This document shows, one piece after another, positions 9,138-19,700 of a DNA stretch of 64,000 nucleotides (its first letter is position 1; the number at the start of each line of letters is the position of its first letter). Source of the DNA: an uncultured Flavobacteriaceae bacterium (lineage in GTDB: Bacteria; Bacteroidota; Bacteroidia; Flavobacteriales; Flavobacteriaceae); the NCBI GenBank assembly GCA_943788165.1, contig CALSPF010000002.1, forward strand, positions 62,001 through 126,000, written 5' to 3'. The notes under the pieces were generated by a model. It worked only from the letters and a program-made list of their open reading frames with translations. It searched no databases and was not told the origin of the DNA. The position numbers and the translations under genes are program-made.

Positions 9138-10106
9138 TTGAAAAAAACAACACAAGCTAAAATTGTTAAAACCATCATCCCTTTGCTTATTGGGGTCTTG
9201 TTCATCTATTTGTCGTTAAAAAACACCACCGAACAAGATCGATTAAACATTTACAATTCGATAAAAGAAGCCCATTATGGCTATATTTTCTTGTCGTTGG
9301 TTCTGGGTTTATTGAGTCACCTTTCTCGGGCATATCGATGGAATTTTATGCTCAACCCTTTGGGTTACCAACCGCGATTAATCAACAATATCTTGGCCAT
9401 TTTCATTACATATATTGCCAATCTTGGGGTTCCGCGATCGGGAGAATTTTTTCGCGCAACCGTGATGCAAACCTATGAGAAGATTCCTTTTGAAAAAAGC
9501 TTTGGAACCATTATCGCAGAACGAACCGTTGACTTGTTTATGCTATTAATCACTATTGGAATTGCTCTTTTGTTAGAGTCCGATTTGATCTATTCAATGC
9601 TTAAAGAACGCTCGGTAAATCCTTGGACAATTCTCCTCGTTATTTTATTGATAAGTAGTTTTCTTTATGTTGCATTTTTGCAATTGAAAAAGGCGACGCA
9701 TCCTTTTGCTCAAAAAATACTTGCGCTACTGAAAGGCCTTTCAGAAGGTTTTTTAACACTCGTTCGAATGGAAAAAAAATGGGCCTACCTTTTCCATACA
9801 CTGTTTATTTGGGCAATGTACATTGCCATGTTTTACATCATCAAACTCTCCTTACCAGAAACACAATCTCTAGGATTTGAACCCATTTTGATTGGTTTTA
9901 TAGTTGGCGCATTAGCTATCTCGGCCACCAATGGCGGAATCGGAATTTACCCCTTTTCGGTTTCATTGGTCCTGATTAGCTATGGAATCTCTAAAGAATC
10001 CAGTCTAGCCTTTGGTTGGATCATGTGGTCAGCTCAAACAGTTATGGTCTTGTTTTTTGGAAGTTTGTCTTTTCTTCTTCTACCGCTGGTAAATCGTAAA
10101 AACTAA
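9138..10106 (+). CDS. lysylphosphatidylglycerol synthase TM-domain / UPF0104 flippase-like membrane protein
   Basis: A 322-residue integral membrane protein with about eight hydrophobic segments, resembling the transmembrane flippase domain of MprF-like proteins (UPF0104). Characteristic stretches are LSHLSRAYRW near residue 60, GVPRSGEFFRA, and ATNGGIGIYPF near residue 265. No catalytic aminoacyl-transferase domain is attached, so it is not a complete MprF; the transported lipid cannot be deduced. The only plausible start is TTG at 9138, 2 bp after the panD stop, suggesting translational coupling. The gene commonly follows panD in Flavobacteriia. Confidence 0.85.
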   Translation: MKKTTQAKIVKTIIPLLIGVLFIYLSLKNTTEQDRLNIYNSIKEAHYGYIFLSLVLGLLSHLSRAYRWNFMLNPLGYQPRLINNILAIFITYIANLGVPRSGEFFRATVMQTYEKIPFEKSFGTIIAERTVDLFMLLITIGIALLLESDLIYSMLKERSVNPWTILLVILLISSFLYVAFLQLKKATHPFAQKILALLKGLSEGFLTLVRMEKKWAYLFHTLFIWAMYIAMFYIIKLSLPETQSLGFEPILIGFIVGALAISATNGGIGIYPFSVSLVLISYGISKESSLAFGWIMWSAQTVMVLFFGSLSFLLLPLVNRKN

Positions 10107-10152
10107 GGCTCATTTTATTTTGACAGCCCGATAGGCTTCGCTAATTTTAGGC

Positions 10153-11514
10153 ATGAGTAAAGTAAAAAAAACTTTTTTTTGTCAAAAGTGTGGAAGTCAA
10201 CACGCTAAATGGCAAGGGCAATGCAATGCCTGCAAAGAATGGAACACTTTGGTGGAGGAAATCATTGAAAAACCTGCGGCTAAAGGCTGGGAGGCTCCTC
10301 TGAAAAATAAGTCTGCAACTGCACAGCCCATTCCCATTACCCAAATTGAAACACAAAATGAACAACGCTTAAGCTGCCAAGACGAAGAGCTCAACAGAGT
10401 GCTGGGCAGCGGATTAGTCCCCGGTTCGGTGACTCTCTTGGGAGGAGAGCCTGGGATTGGAAAATCGACTTTGCTGCTCCAAATTTCTCTTTTATTACAA
10501 CAAAAAGTTCTCTATGTCTCGGGAGAAGAAAGTCAGCGGCAAATAAAATTGCGCGCCGATCGAATTAGTGCTAGCAACAAAAACTGTTATGTTCTCAGTG
10601 AAACGCAAACACAAAAAATCTTTCACCAAATAAACGAACTCGTTCCAGATGTAGTCATTATTGACTCCATACAAACGCTGCAAACCAGCTATATTGAAAG
10701 TAGCCCTGGAAGTCTTTCCCAAATAAAGGAATGTACTTCTGAACTTATTCAATTTGCTAAAAAAACACACACACCCGTTATCTTGGTGGGACACATTACC
10801 AAAGACGGAAACATTGCTGGACCAAAGGTACTGGAGCACATGGTCGATACTGTTTTGCATTTCGAAGGAGACCGCAACCACATTTACCGCATTTTACGCG
10901 CTAAGAAAAACCGTTTTGGCTCCACAGCAGAAATTGGTATCTATGAAATGTTATCGAGTGGTTTACGTGGTGTAAACAACCCCAGTGAATTATTGCTCTC
11001 GCAAAATCAAACAGAAATGAGTGGACACGCCATTGCCAGTACAATGGAAGGAATTCGTCCGCTAATGCTTGAGGTGCAAGCGTTGGTTAGTACTGCTGTT
11101 TATGGCACACCTCAACGAAGTACAACAGGGTTCAATGCCAAACGACTAAATATGCTGCTTGCCGTATTGGAAAAACGCGCTGGTTTTCAACTGGGTTCCA
11201 AAGATGTTTTCCTCAATATAACAGGAGGTATAAGTAGTGAAGATCCCGCCCTAGATCTTTCAGTGGTAGGCGCTATATTGTCCAGCCATCACGATATTGC
11301 TCTTGAAAAAAAGACCTGTTTTGCTGCAGAGATTGGCCTTTCTGGCGAGTTACGCCCTGTACCCAAACTAGATCAACGCATTCGAGAAGCAGAGAAGCTT
11401 GGTTTTGAAACAATTATTACGGCTAAATTTAAACAAGATGACTTTCCAAAAACGGGAATCACAATCGTTAAATTAAGCAAAATAGAAGAAGTCGTTGATC
11501 AGTTATTCGGCTAA
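10153..11514 (+). CDS. radA: DNA repair protein RadA
   Basis: A RecA-related ATPase that promotes branch migration during recombinational repair. 453 residues, the usual length. Domains in order: a C4 zinc finger (Cys10, Cys13, Cys24, Cys27), a RecA-like core with Walker A GGEPGIGKST at residues 97-106 and the RadA-specific KNRFG motif near residue 252, then a C-terminal Lon-like domain that lacks protease function. TTTG near 10116 and TAATTTTA just before the ATG could form a promoter. The gene lies between the flippase-like gene and gdhA on the same strand. Confidence 0.97.
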   Translation: MSKVKKTFFCQKCGSQHAKWQGQCNACKEWNTLVEEIIEKPAAKGWEAPLKNKSATAQPIPITQIETQNEQRLSCQDEELNRVLGSGLVPGSVTLLGGEPGIGKSTLLLQISLLLQQKVLYVSGEESQRQIKLRADRISASNKNCYVLSETQTQKIFHQINELVPDVVIIDSIQTLQTSYIESSPGSLSQIKECTSELIQFAKKTHTPVILVGHITKDGNIAGPKVLEHMVDTVLHFEGDRNHIYRILRAKKNRFGSTAEIGIYEMLSSGLRGVNNPSELLLSQNQTEMSGHAIASTMEGIRPLMLEVQALVSTAVYGTPQRSTTGFNAKRLNMLLAVLEKRAGFQLGSKDVFLNITGGISSEDPALDLSVVGAILSSHHDIALEKKTCFAAEIGLSGELRPVPKLDQRIREAEKLGFETIITAKFKQDDFPKTGITIVKLSKIEEVVDQLFG

Positions 11515-11563
11515 AAAAATTACCTTTCAGAATCTAAAATTTGTTTAAATTACTTTTTGTGTA

Positions 11564-12904
11564 ATGGAAAAAATTATCCAGTCCTTTTTAAAAGAAGTTA
11601 GCAGTCGCAATCAAAACGAACCTGAATTTATGCAGGCCGTTACGGAAGTTGCGGAAAACGTAATTCCTTATATCGTAAAACACGACATCTATTACGGTCA
11701 AAACATTTTGATGCGTATGGTAGAACCTGAACGTGTTGTTTCGTTTCGCGTAGCATGGATCGACGATCAAGAAGAAATTCAAGTTAATCGTGGGTATAGA
11801 GTTCAAATGAATTCTGCTATTGGCCCTTACAAAGGAGGGCTACGCTTTCATCCATCAGTAAATCTTAGTGTTTTAAAGTTTTTAGCCTTTGAACAGGTGT
11901 TTAAAAACAGTTTAACTACCCTCCCAATGGGTGGCGGAAAAGGAGGCTCTGACTTTAATCCAAAAGGGAGGTCTGATACAGAAGTTATGCGCTTTTGTCA
12001 AAGTTTTATGACGGAACTTTTTCGCCATATTGGTCCAAACCGAGACATCCCTGCAGGAGATATTGGGGTTGGAGGTCGCGAAATTGGTTATTTGTTTGGA
12101 CAGTACAAACGCTTAAAAACTGAATTCACTGGAGTACTTACAGGAAAAGGAGTAAGCTGGGGTGGTTCATTAATTCGTCCTGAGGCAACCGGCTATGGAA
12201 CCGTTTATTTTAGTCAGCATATGCTTGCCACGAGAGGCGATAGCTTTAAAAATAAAAAAGTGGTTATTTCTGGATCAGGGAATGTTGCCCAATATGCTGC
12301 AGAAAAAGTAATCCAATTGGGCGGAACAGTCTTAACTCTCTCCGATTCTTCTGGTTTCATTTACGACAAAGAAGGTATTACAACCGAAAAACTAAACCAT
12401 ATCATGGAATTGAAAAACGTTCAACGTGAGCGTATTCATACCTATCTCGAAAAATATCCTACAGCAGAATTTCACAAAGGAAAAACCCCTTGGGGAATTC
12501 CCTGTGATGTTGCTCTACCCTGTGCAACACAAAATGAACTTCACTTAGATGATGCAAAACAATTGATTGCCAATGGCTGTATTTGTGTCGGTGAAGGAGC
12601 CAATATGCCCACCACGCCAGAAGCCATTCATTACTTTACAGAAAACAAACTATTGTTTGCGCCTGGAAAGGCGTCAAACGCAGGAGGCGTTGCTGTCTCT
12701 GGATTGGAAATGGCACAAAACTCTTTGCGTTATAGCTGGTCTAGGGAAGAAGTAGACAATAAACTCCAAACAATTATGGGAGACATTCATCAATCGTGTG
12801 TAGAATATGGAACAGAAGATGGATACACCAACTATGTGAAAGGTGCTAATATTGCTGGCTTTGTAAAGGTAGCAGACGCCATGTTGGCGCAAGGGGTTGT
12901 CTAA
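11564..12904 (+). CDS. gdhA: NADP-specific glutamate dehydrogenase
   Basis: Reductively aminates 2-oxoglutarate with ammonium, a main nitrogen-assimilation route. The 446 residues fit the hexameric class I enzymes. Visible motifs are GPYKGGLRFHPSVN and LPMGGGKGG with the substrate-binding and catalytic lysines, PAGDIGVGGREIGY with the catalytic Asp, and the coenzyme-fold segment VVISGSGNVAQYAAEK. Cofactor preference for NADPH is inferred from subfamily similarity. It is 49 bp after radA, with TTTG and TACTTTTT upstream as a possible promoter, and 9 bp before recO. Confidence 0.96.
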   Translation: MEKIIQSFLKEVSSRNQNEPEFMQAVTEVAENVIPYIVKHDIYYGQNILMRMVEPERVVSFRVAWIDDQEEIQVNRGYRVQMNSAIGPYKGGLRFHPSVNLSVLKFLAFEQVFKNSLTTLPMGGGKGGSDFNPKGRSDTEVMRFCQSFMTELFRHIGPNRDIPAGDIGVGGREIGYLFGQYKRLKTEFTGVLTGKGVSWGGSLIRPEATGYGTVYFSQHMLATRGDSFKNKKVVISGSGNVAQYAAEKVIQLGGTVLTLSDSSGFIYDKEGITTEKLNHIMELKNVQRERIHTYLEKYPTAEFHKGKTPWGIPCDVALPCATQNELHLDDAKQLIANGCICVGEGANMPTTPEAIHYFTENKLLFAPGKASNAGGVAVSGLEMAQNSLRYSWSREEVDNKLQTIMGDIHQSCVEYGTEDGYTNYVKGANIAGFVKVADAMLAQGVV

Positions 12905-12913
12905 TCACTCTTT

Positions 12914-13633
12914 ATGTTGATACAAACAAAAGCGATTGTTCTCCACACGCTAAAGTACAATGATACAAGTCTAATTGCACATTGTTATACCGAAGCTCTA
13001 GGAAAACAATCGTTTATGCTGAAAGGGATTTTAAGTGCACGTAAAGGCGGTATTAGAAAGGCATACTTTCTTCCATTGACTCAGTTGGAAATTCAGTTCC
13101 AACACAAAAACAAAGGAGGACTAAACTTTCTCAAAGAAGTTAAAGTTCTCCACCCTTATCAGCAATTATATACTGATATTAAAAAAAATGCTATTGTTTT
13201 ATTTCTCTCAGAAATCGTTTATAAAAGCCTGAAAGAAGAAGAAACTAATCCCTTGCTTTTTGAGTTTCTTGAAAACGCTTTTTTATGGCTAGACTCCAAC
13301 GAGGATATTGCTAATTTTCACTTACTCTTTTTGCTTAAACTCACACAGTTTTTAGGCTTTTACCCTTATGAAGACGAAGAAGATGGGCACTACTTTAATT
13401 TAGAAAGTGGCTGTTTTACCTCCTCGATTCCGTTAGCAAAACACATCAAAGGGAGTAGTGCTCAACTTTTGCGGGAGCTGTTGGGCATGAATTTTGCTGG
13501 AATCAAAACACCAAAAATTAATCAACATTCCAGACGTGAACTTCTCGAGGCAATGGTCAACTATTTTGAATTACATTTGCTTGGATTTTCGAAACCGAAA
13601 TCCCTTTCTATATTACATGACGTTTTTGACTAA
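12914..13633 (+). CDS. recO: DNA repair protein RecO
   Basis: RecO helps load RecA on SSB-coated single-stranded DNA in the RecFOR pathway. 239 residues with the N-terminal OB-fold start (TKAIVLHTLKYNDTSLIAHCYTE) and the helical C-terminal part including LLRELLG. The zinc-binding cysteine cluster of many RecO proteins is not evident, which is usual for Bacteroidetes members. It starts 9 bp after gdhA. Its last 17 bp overlap the start of the following TonB receptor gene. Confidence 0.93.
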   Translation: MLIQTKAIVLHTLKYNDTSLIAHCYTEALGKQSFMLKGILSARKGGIRKAYFLPLTQLEIQFQHKNKGGLNFLKEVKVLHPYQQLYTDIKKNAIVLFLSEIVYKSLKEEETNPLLFEFLENAFLWLDSNEDIANFHLLFLLKLTQFLGFYPYEDEEDGHYFNLESGCFTSSIPLAKHIKGSSAQLLRELLGMNFAGIKTPKINQHSRRELLEAMVNYFELHLLGFSKPKSLSILHDVFD

Positions 13634-16103
13634 ACCATCCGTTGCTTTATTGCTCATGAGTTATCTCTTTTGCCAAAGCTTGTTTGGCCAAAAAGTAAAG
13701 GTTATTGATGCCCTTACTCAACGACCCCTTGAAGAAGTTTTTATTGTAAGTCAAGACAACATTCGATATAGTACTAGTGACAAAGAAGGCTCTTTTGACT
13801 TAGCCAATTTTAGTGCATCTGATGATCTAAACATTAAAATGATGGGCTATGAGTCTCTTCTGATAACCCAAAAAGAAATCAAAAAAAGGAGCTATATAAT
13901 TGCCTTGTTTTTGGACGAAAAAAAATTATCCGAGATTATCTTATCAGTCGCTCGAACAGCAGCTCAATCCGAAAAAATTGCCGAAAAAGTTAGCGTCATC
14001 AGCAAGACCAATATCAAAAAATTTACACCGCGAACCGGAGCAGAGTTGTTGCAAATTGCCCCAAGTGTTCGACTACAACAATCTCAAGCCGGGGGTGGAA
14101 GCCCTGTGTTAAGGGGATTCGAAGCAAATCGCGTTTTATTGGTGGTTGACGGTGTGCGACTCAACAATGCCATCTATCGTTCTGGCCATTTACAAAATGC
14201 TATTACAATTGACCCCAATAGCATAGAGCGTGTTGAAATTATTTATGGTTCTTCTTCTGTGGGTTACGGTTCTGATGCGCTTGGTGGAGTGGTACATTAT
14301 TACACTAAAACCCCTAAAATAAATAATGCTAAACGGTTCGACAGTGGTCTTTCTTCTCGCTATGCAAGCGCTCAAAATGCCTTGAATTACCACCTAGAAA
14401 CTGAAGTGAGTTTTAACAAGTGGGCCAGCTATACCAGTGTGAGCTTCTCCGATTTTGGCGATGTTCGCATGGGAAAAAACCGACGACATGGATATCGCGA
14501 TTGGGGCTTGGCACCTTTCTATTCTGCCAACACTGAAAGGGAATTCTTTGTTAATCCTAGCATAAATTCAACTCCAAATATCCAAAAAAACACGGGCTAT
14601 TCTCAATGGGATATTCTACACAAAATAGCTGTAACGCTCCCCATGGAGTCTCAGTTTTTATTGAATATTCATTATTCTACTTCTTCGAATATCCCTCGCT
14701 TTGACAAACTAAACGAATATCGAGATGGATCTCTTCGTTATGCTGAGTGGTACTATGGCCCGCAAGAGCGATTGTTAATTTCCCCACAATTGAAGCTTTT
14801 CCCAAAGAAAAAATTTCTTTATAAAGGAACGATCACTACCGCATTCCAACAAGTTGAAGAGTCGAGAATTCAACGTAGGTTTAGCAATCTAAATCGAGAA
14901 ACGCAAAAAGAGAATGTAAAAGTGTATGGTATTAATGGCGATTTTGAGTTTGCCAAAAAAGGGAAGACAAGTTTTGCCTATGGTTTTGAATTGATCCGAA
15001 ACAATATCACATCAACGGCACTATCCAATGCACTTATTGTTGAAGGACAAACCGTTATAGGAATCCAAAATTCAGCATCCATTCCCACCCGCTACCCTTC
15101 AGGCGGAAGCGTCTATTCCACAGCTGCGCTATATGGAAACTATCGCTTGGATATTTCGCCAAAAACAACCTTTGCGCTAGGAACAAGATATACGGCTACA
15201 CAACTCGAAGCCTCTTGGAAAGAGCAGGCTTTAATTGATTCTCGTCTCAATAGTGTAGACGTCAAAAATGACGCCTTAACAGGAAGTATATCCCTTTCCT
15301 ATCGCCCACAAAAACCGTGGAGAATGAACCTGTTGTTTTCTAGCGGATTTAGAGCGCCCAATGTCGATGATTTAGGGAAAATTCGTGAAAACAAAGGAAC
15401 GCTCTTGGTGCCAAACCCAAATTTACAACCTGAATTTGTGTATAATATTGACGGTGGAATTTCCTTTGTCCCTAAGAGTAATCGTCTAAACCTTAGTCTT
15501 CGGTTTTACAATTCCTCTTTACGGGATTATATTGGACGAATGACCTACAGTATAAGCAACGACCTGTCTACGCTAGAAGCAAACACTGTCCTCTATACCG
15601 ATGAAGTTGTTACGACAATGGCCAATGCAAATATTGGAAATGCCCGTATTTACGGTCTTTCTTTCGAGGGAAAATGGACGCTCACCGAACACCTTTCTGC
15701 CATGACTAATATTACTTACACTGACGCTTCTGAAAATAGTATGGGCCTACTGCCTTCTATTCTTCCTTTCTTTGGAGGAGCAGATTTAGCCTATGAAAAG
15801 AAGGGAATAAGCCTCCGTTTACGCATGCAATACAATGGGGCAAAAAAGCCTGAAGATTATAGTTTTGGCGGTGAAGATGGTCTCGAAGAAACACCAATAG
15901 TATTTTCTGACGGAACGGAAATTGCCTACGCTGGGTCGCCAAAATGGACGACTTTTTCATTATTTAGCAACTATCAATTTGCCAACGGTGTTGGAATAAA
16001 TATTGCTTTGGAAAATATTTTTGACACGCATTACCGCACTTTTGCTTCGGGAATTTCGGCACCCGGTAGAAGTTTAAACATTGGACTAAATGTAGACTTC
16101 TAA
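13617..16103 (+). CDS. TonB-dependent outer-membrane receptor, haem/haemoglobin-receptor-like
   Basis: About 828 residues. I chose ATG 13617 because it is followed by a signal peptide ending SLFGQ; the longer frame from 13494 lies within recO. A CarboxypepD_reg-like domain follows the signal (about residues 20-100). The plug domain contains GGGSPVLRGFEANRVLLVVD, GVRLNNAIYRSGHLQ and SIERVEIIYGSSSVGYGSDA. The remainder is a 22-strand-type barrel ending NIGLNVDF with a terminal Phe. The plug most resembles haem/haemoglobin/transferrin-type receptors, so iron or haem import is a reasonable guess, not proven. The stop overlaps the stop of the convergent acetyltransferase. Confidence 0.88.
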   Translation: MTFLTKPSVALLLMSYLFCQSLFGQKVKVIDALTQRPLEEVFIVSQDNIRYSTSDKEGSFDLANFSASDDLNIKMMGYESLLITQKEIKKRSYIIALFLDEKKLSEIILSVARTAAQSEKIAEKVSVISKTNIKKFTPRTGAELLQIAPSVRLQQSQAGGGSPVLRGFEANRVLLVVDGVRLNNAIYRSGHLQNAITIDPNSIERVEIIYGSSSVGYGSDALGGVVHYYTKTPKINNAKRFDSGLSSRYASAQNALNYHLETEVSFNKWASYTSVSFSDFGDVRMGKNRRHGYRDWGLAPFYSANTEREFFVNPSINSTPNIQKNTGYSQWDILHKIAVTLPMESQFLLNIHYSTSSNIPRFDKLNEYRDGSLRYAEWYYGPQERLLISPQLKLFPKKKFLYKGTITTAFQQVEESRIQRRFSNLNRETQKENVKVYGINGDFEFAKKGKTSFAYGFELIRNNITSTALSNALIVEGQTVIGIQNSASIPTRYPSGGSVYSTAALYGNYRLDISPKTTFALGTRYTATQLEASWKEQALIDSRLNSVDVKNDALTGSISLSYRPQKPWRMNLLFSSGFRAPNVDDLGKIRENKGTLLVPNPNLQPEFVYNIDGGISFVPKSNRLNLSLRFYNSSLRDYIGRMTYSISNDLSTLEANTVLYTDEVVTTMANANIGNARIYGLSFEGKWTLTEHLSAMTNITYTDASENSMGLLPSILPFFGGADLAYEKKGISLRLRMQYNGAKKPEDYSFGGEDGLEETPIVFSDGTEIAYAGSPKWTTFSLFSNYQFANGVGINIALENIFDTHYRTFASGISAPGRSLNIGLNVDF

Positions 16104-16693
16104 TGCGTTTTTGCCATCAGAGTTTCTTTCCCCCCATTTTCCCACTCTGCTTTTAAAATACTTAAAACAACGCTATCTCTTCTTTCTTTTTTTGCGTTGC
16201 AATTACTGCGCAGAGTTCCTTCCAACACACAACCCAAGCCAAGCATAGCGTTTATACTTTTTTGATTTCGTGCATCGGCGCGAAACTCAACGCGCTCCAT
16301 TGAAAGAACTTCAAAAGCATGACTCAGTAGGAGTAATTTGCATTGTCGATTTAAACCTGTACGTTGAAATACTTTCCCATACCACGTAAAACCAATACTG
16401 ATGGATTTATGGTGAAAGTTTATGTCATAAAAACGAGTGCTTCCCGCGACTTCTTCTGGTTGTTTATCAAAAACCAAAAAAGGGTAGGCTTTTTCACTCG
16501 CTCGATCCGCTAGAGCCTTTGCCACATAAACTTTCAAATGCTGCTCTCCAGCTGCTGGCTGAAGCGAATATTCCCATAATGAAGGCTCGTTCTGAGAAAA
16601 AGGGAGTAGGCTTTTAAAATCATTTTCGGTCAACGGACAAAGTTGAGCCCTTTCATTTTCAAGAATTAATTGGCTAGAAAAATCAAATGACAT
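16100..16693 (-). CDS. GNAT family N-acetyltransferase (RimJ/RimL-like)
   Basis: 197 residues resembling the RimJ/RimL-type GNAT family, which transfers acetyl from acetyl-CoA to amines or protein N-termini. Visible features are LENERAQLCPLTENDF at the start, GSTRFYDINFHHKSISIGFTWY in the central sheet, RTGLNRQCKLLLLSHAFEVL in the CoA-binding helix region, and RVEFRADARNQKSINAMLGL. The usual R/QxxGxG/A loop is weak here (FQRTGLN). The substrate is unknown. It is divergent from ileS and its last 4 bp overlap the convergent receptor gene. Confidence 0.85.
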   Translation of the reverse strand: MSFDFSSQLILENERAQLCPLTENDFKSLLPFSQNEPSLWEYSLQPAAGEQHLKVYVAKALADRASEKAYPFLVFDKQPEEVAGSTRFYDINFHHKSISIGFTWYGKVFQRTGLNRQCKLLLLSHAFEVLSMERVEFRADARNQKSINAMLGLGCVLEGTLRSNCNAKKERRDSVVLSILKAEWENGGKETLMAKTH

Positions 16694-16771
16694 AGAATAA
16701 TACGTTTGTTGTTAATTAGTTAAAGCATAATGTATAAAATTCCTTATTTTCGCTGCTTTAGATCAATCCCT

Positions 16772-19700
16772 ATGGGCTTTAAGGAACATAAGCAACTCAA
16801 CCTCGCTGCTGTAGCACAAGATATACTTTCTTTTTGGGAGGAAGAATCGATTTTTGAAAAGAGTGTAAGTACCCGCGAGGGACAACCCCCCTATGTCTTT
16901 TATGAAGGACCCCCGTCGGCCAACGGTATGCCGGGTATTCATCATGTTATGGCGCGCGCCATAAAAGATATTTTTTGTCGCTATAAAACGCAGAAAGGTT
17001 TCCAGGTGAAACGAAAAGCTGGGTGGGACACCCATGGTTTACCCGTAGAATTAGGGGTTGAAAAAGAGCTTGGAATTACCAAAGATGCCATTGGAAAGAG
17101 CATCAGCGTTGAAGACTACAACGAAGCTTGTAAGAACGCCGTAATGCGTTATACCGATGTTTGGAATAAACTAACGCAAGAAATGGGGTATTGGGTCGAT
17201 ATGGAAGACCCCTACATTACCTACAAATCAAAGTACATTGAATCGGTTTGGTGGTTATTAAAGCAGATTTACGATAAAAACTTATTGTATAAAGGCTATA
17301 CCATTCAGCCCTATTCTCCAAAAGCAGGAACTGGACTAAGTTCCCATGAGCTTAATCAGCCAGGGACTTACCAAGATGTAACAGACACGACTGTTACAGC
17401 CATGTTCAAGACCATCGCCGATAGCTTACCTTCTGCCCTAAAAGGAGAAGAAGACTTGTATGTATTGGCATGGACAACCACGCCTTGGACCCTTCCTTCT
17501 AACACAGCCCTAACCGTTGGAAAGAAAATCGATTATGTCGTTGTTCACACCTTTAACCAATATACCTTTCTTCCCATAAAAGTTCTTTTGGCCAAAGCCT
17601 TGGTTGGAAAGCAATTTTCAGAGAAATATACAGCCGTAGACAGTCAAGCGCTTTTGGCTGACTACACCTCAGCCGCAAAAAAGATCCCTTTTTATATTTC
17701 AACTGAAATCAAAGGAGAAGCCCTAATTGGAATTCGATATGAGCAATTGTGGCATGAAGCCCCTCTGCCTCTTGAACGACCAGAAAATGCGTTTAGAGTC
17801 ATTGCAGGAGATTTTGTTACCACAGAAGACGGTACCGGAATTGTGCACACAGCCCCTACTTTTGGCGCAGATGATGCACAGGTTGCTAAAGAAGCTACCC
17901 CTCCAATCCCTACTTTATTGGTAAAAGACGCCAATGATAACAATGTTCCTTTAGTCGATTTACAAGGAAAATTCTATGATGGCTTACCTGGAATTGGGGG
18001 AAAATATGTCAAGAATGAATATTATCCTGAAGGTGAGGCTCCCGAAAAATCTGTCGATGTAGAAATCGCTATTCGCTTAAAAGAAGAAAATAGAGCCTTT
18101 AAAGTAGAAAAGTATGTTCACTCCTATCCGAATTGCTGGAGAACGGATAAACCCATTTTATATTACCCACTAGACTCTTGGTTTGTGAAAGTGACCGATG
18201 TTCGGGATAAAATGGTTGAACACAACACTAAAATTAACTGGAAACCAAAATCTACCGGAGAAGGTCGCTTTGGCAATTGGCTGGCCAATGCCAACGATTG
18301 GAACCTATCTCGTTCTCGCTTTTGGGGAATTCCACTGCCTATTTGGCGAACCGAGGACGGAAAAGAAACCCGCATCATTGGATCTGTAGAAGAATTGGTA
18401 ACCGCCATAGAAGAGTCCATTTCTGCTGGATTTATGACAGAAAATCCCTTCACTGACTTTGTGGTGGGAAATATGGAAGAAGAAAATTACGATCGAATAG
18501 ACCTACACAAAAACAGTGTAGATCCCATCGTTCTTTGCAGTCCAAATAGACAACCCATGCAGCGCGAAAGTGACCTCATCGATGTGTGGTTTGATTCAGG
18601 AGCAATGCCCTATGCACAATGGCATTATCCGTTTGAAAACAAAGCAAAAATAGACGAAAACGAAGCCTTCCCTGCCGATTATATCGCCGAGGGTGTCGAC
18701 CAGACAAGAGGATGGTTTTACACCCTTCATGCTATTGGAACGCTCGTCTTTGACTCTATTGCCTATAAAAATGTTGTCTCCAACGGACTTGTTTTAGATA
18801 AAAATGGACAGAAAATGTCCAAGCGTTTAAGCAATGCCGCCGATCCATTTGAAACCCTGGAAAAATATGGGGCAGACGCCACACGTTGGTACATGATTTC
18901 TAATGCTAACCCATGGGATAATTTAAAATTTGATCTCGACGGAATTACAGAGGTTTCCCGAAAGTTTTTTGGCACCCTACACAACACCTATTCCTTCTTT
19001 ACCCTCTATGCCAATATCGATGGTTTTAGTCATCAAGAGAACACAATACCGGTTAGTGACCGTACCGAGTTGGATCAGTGGATCATCTCTGAACTAAATC
19101 GACTAATTGCAGAGGTAGATGAAGCCTATAATGATTATGAGCCCACCAAAGCTTCTCGGGCAATTTCGGAGTTTGTACAAGAAATTATGAGCAATTGGTA
19201 TGTTCGTCTCTCCAGAAGAAGATTCTGGAAAGGAGAATATGCTCAAGATAAAATTGCTGCCTACCAAACCTTGTTCGAGTGTTTATTGACCATCAGTAAA
19301 CTAATGGCTCCTGTTGCGCCTTTTTATGCCGATCGTTTGTACCGCGATTTGTGTGAAGCAACCGAAGTAGAATTATTCGCCTCGGTTCACTTGGCAAACT
19401 TTCCAACTGCAAAAGAAGAACTGCGTAACCCCGATCTAGAAGATCGAATGGGCAAAGCAAGAACCATTTCATCGCTTGCACTTTCTTTACGAAAGAAAGA
19501 GCAAATTAAAGTGCGTCAACCGCTACAAAAAATAATGATTCCGGTAAGCAATGCAGAAGAAAAAGAAGCCATTGAACGTGTTGCCGATTTGATTCAATCT
19601 GAGATCAACGTAAAATCCATTGAATTACTCGATGATGCAAGCGATATTTTGGTCAAAGAAATTAAACCAAATTTTAAAGCCCTTGGTCCACGCTTTGGAA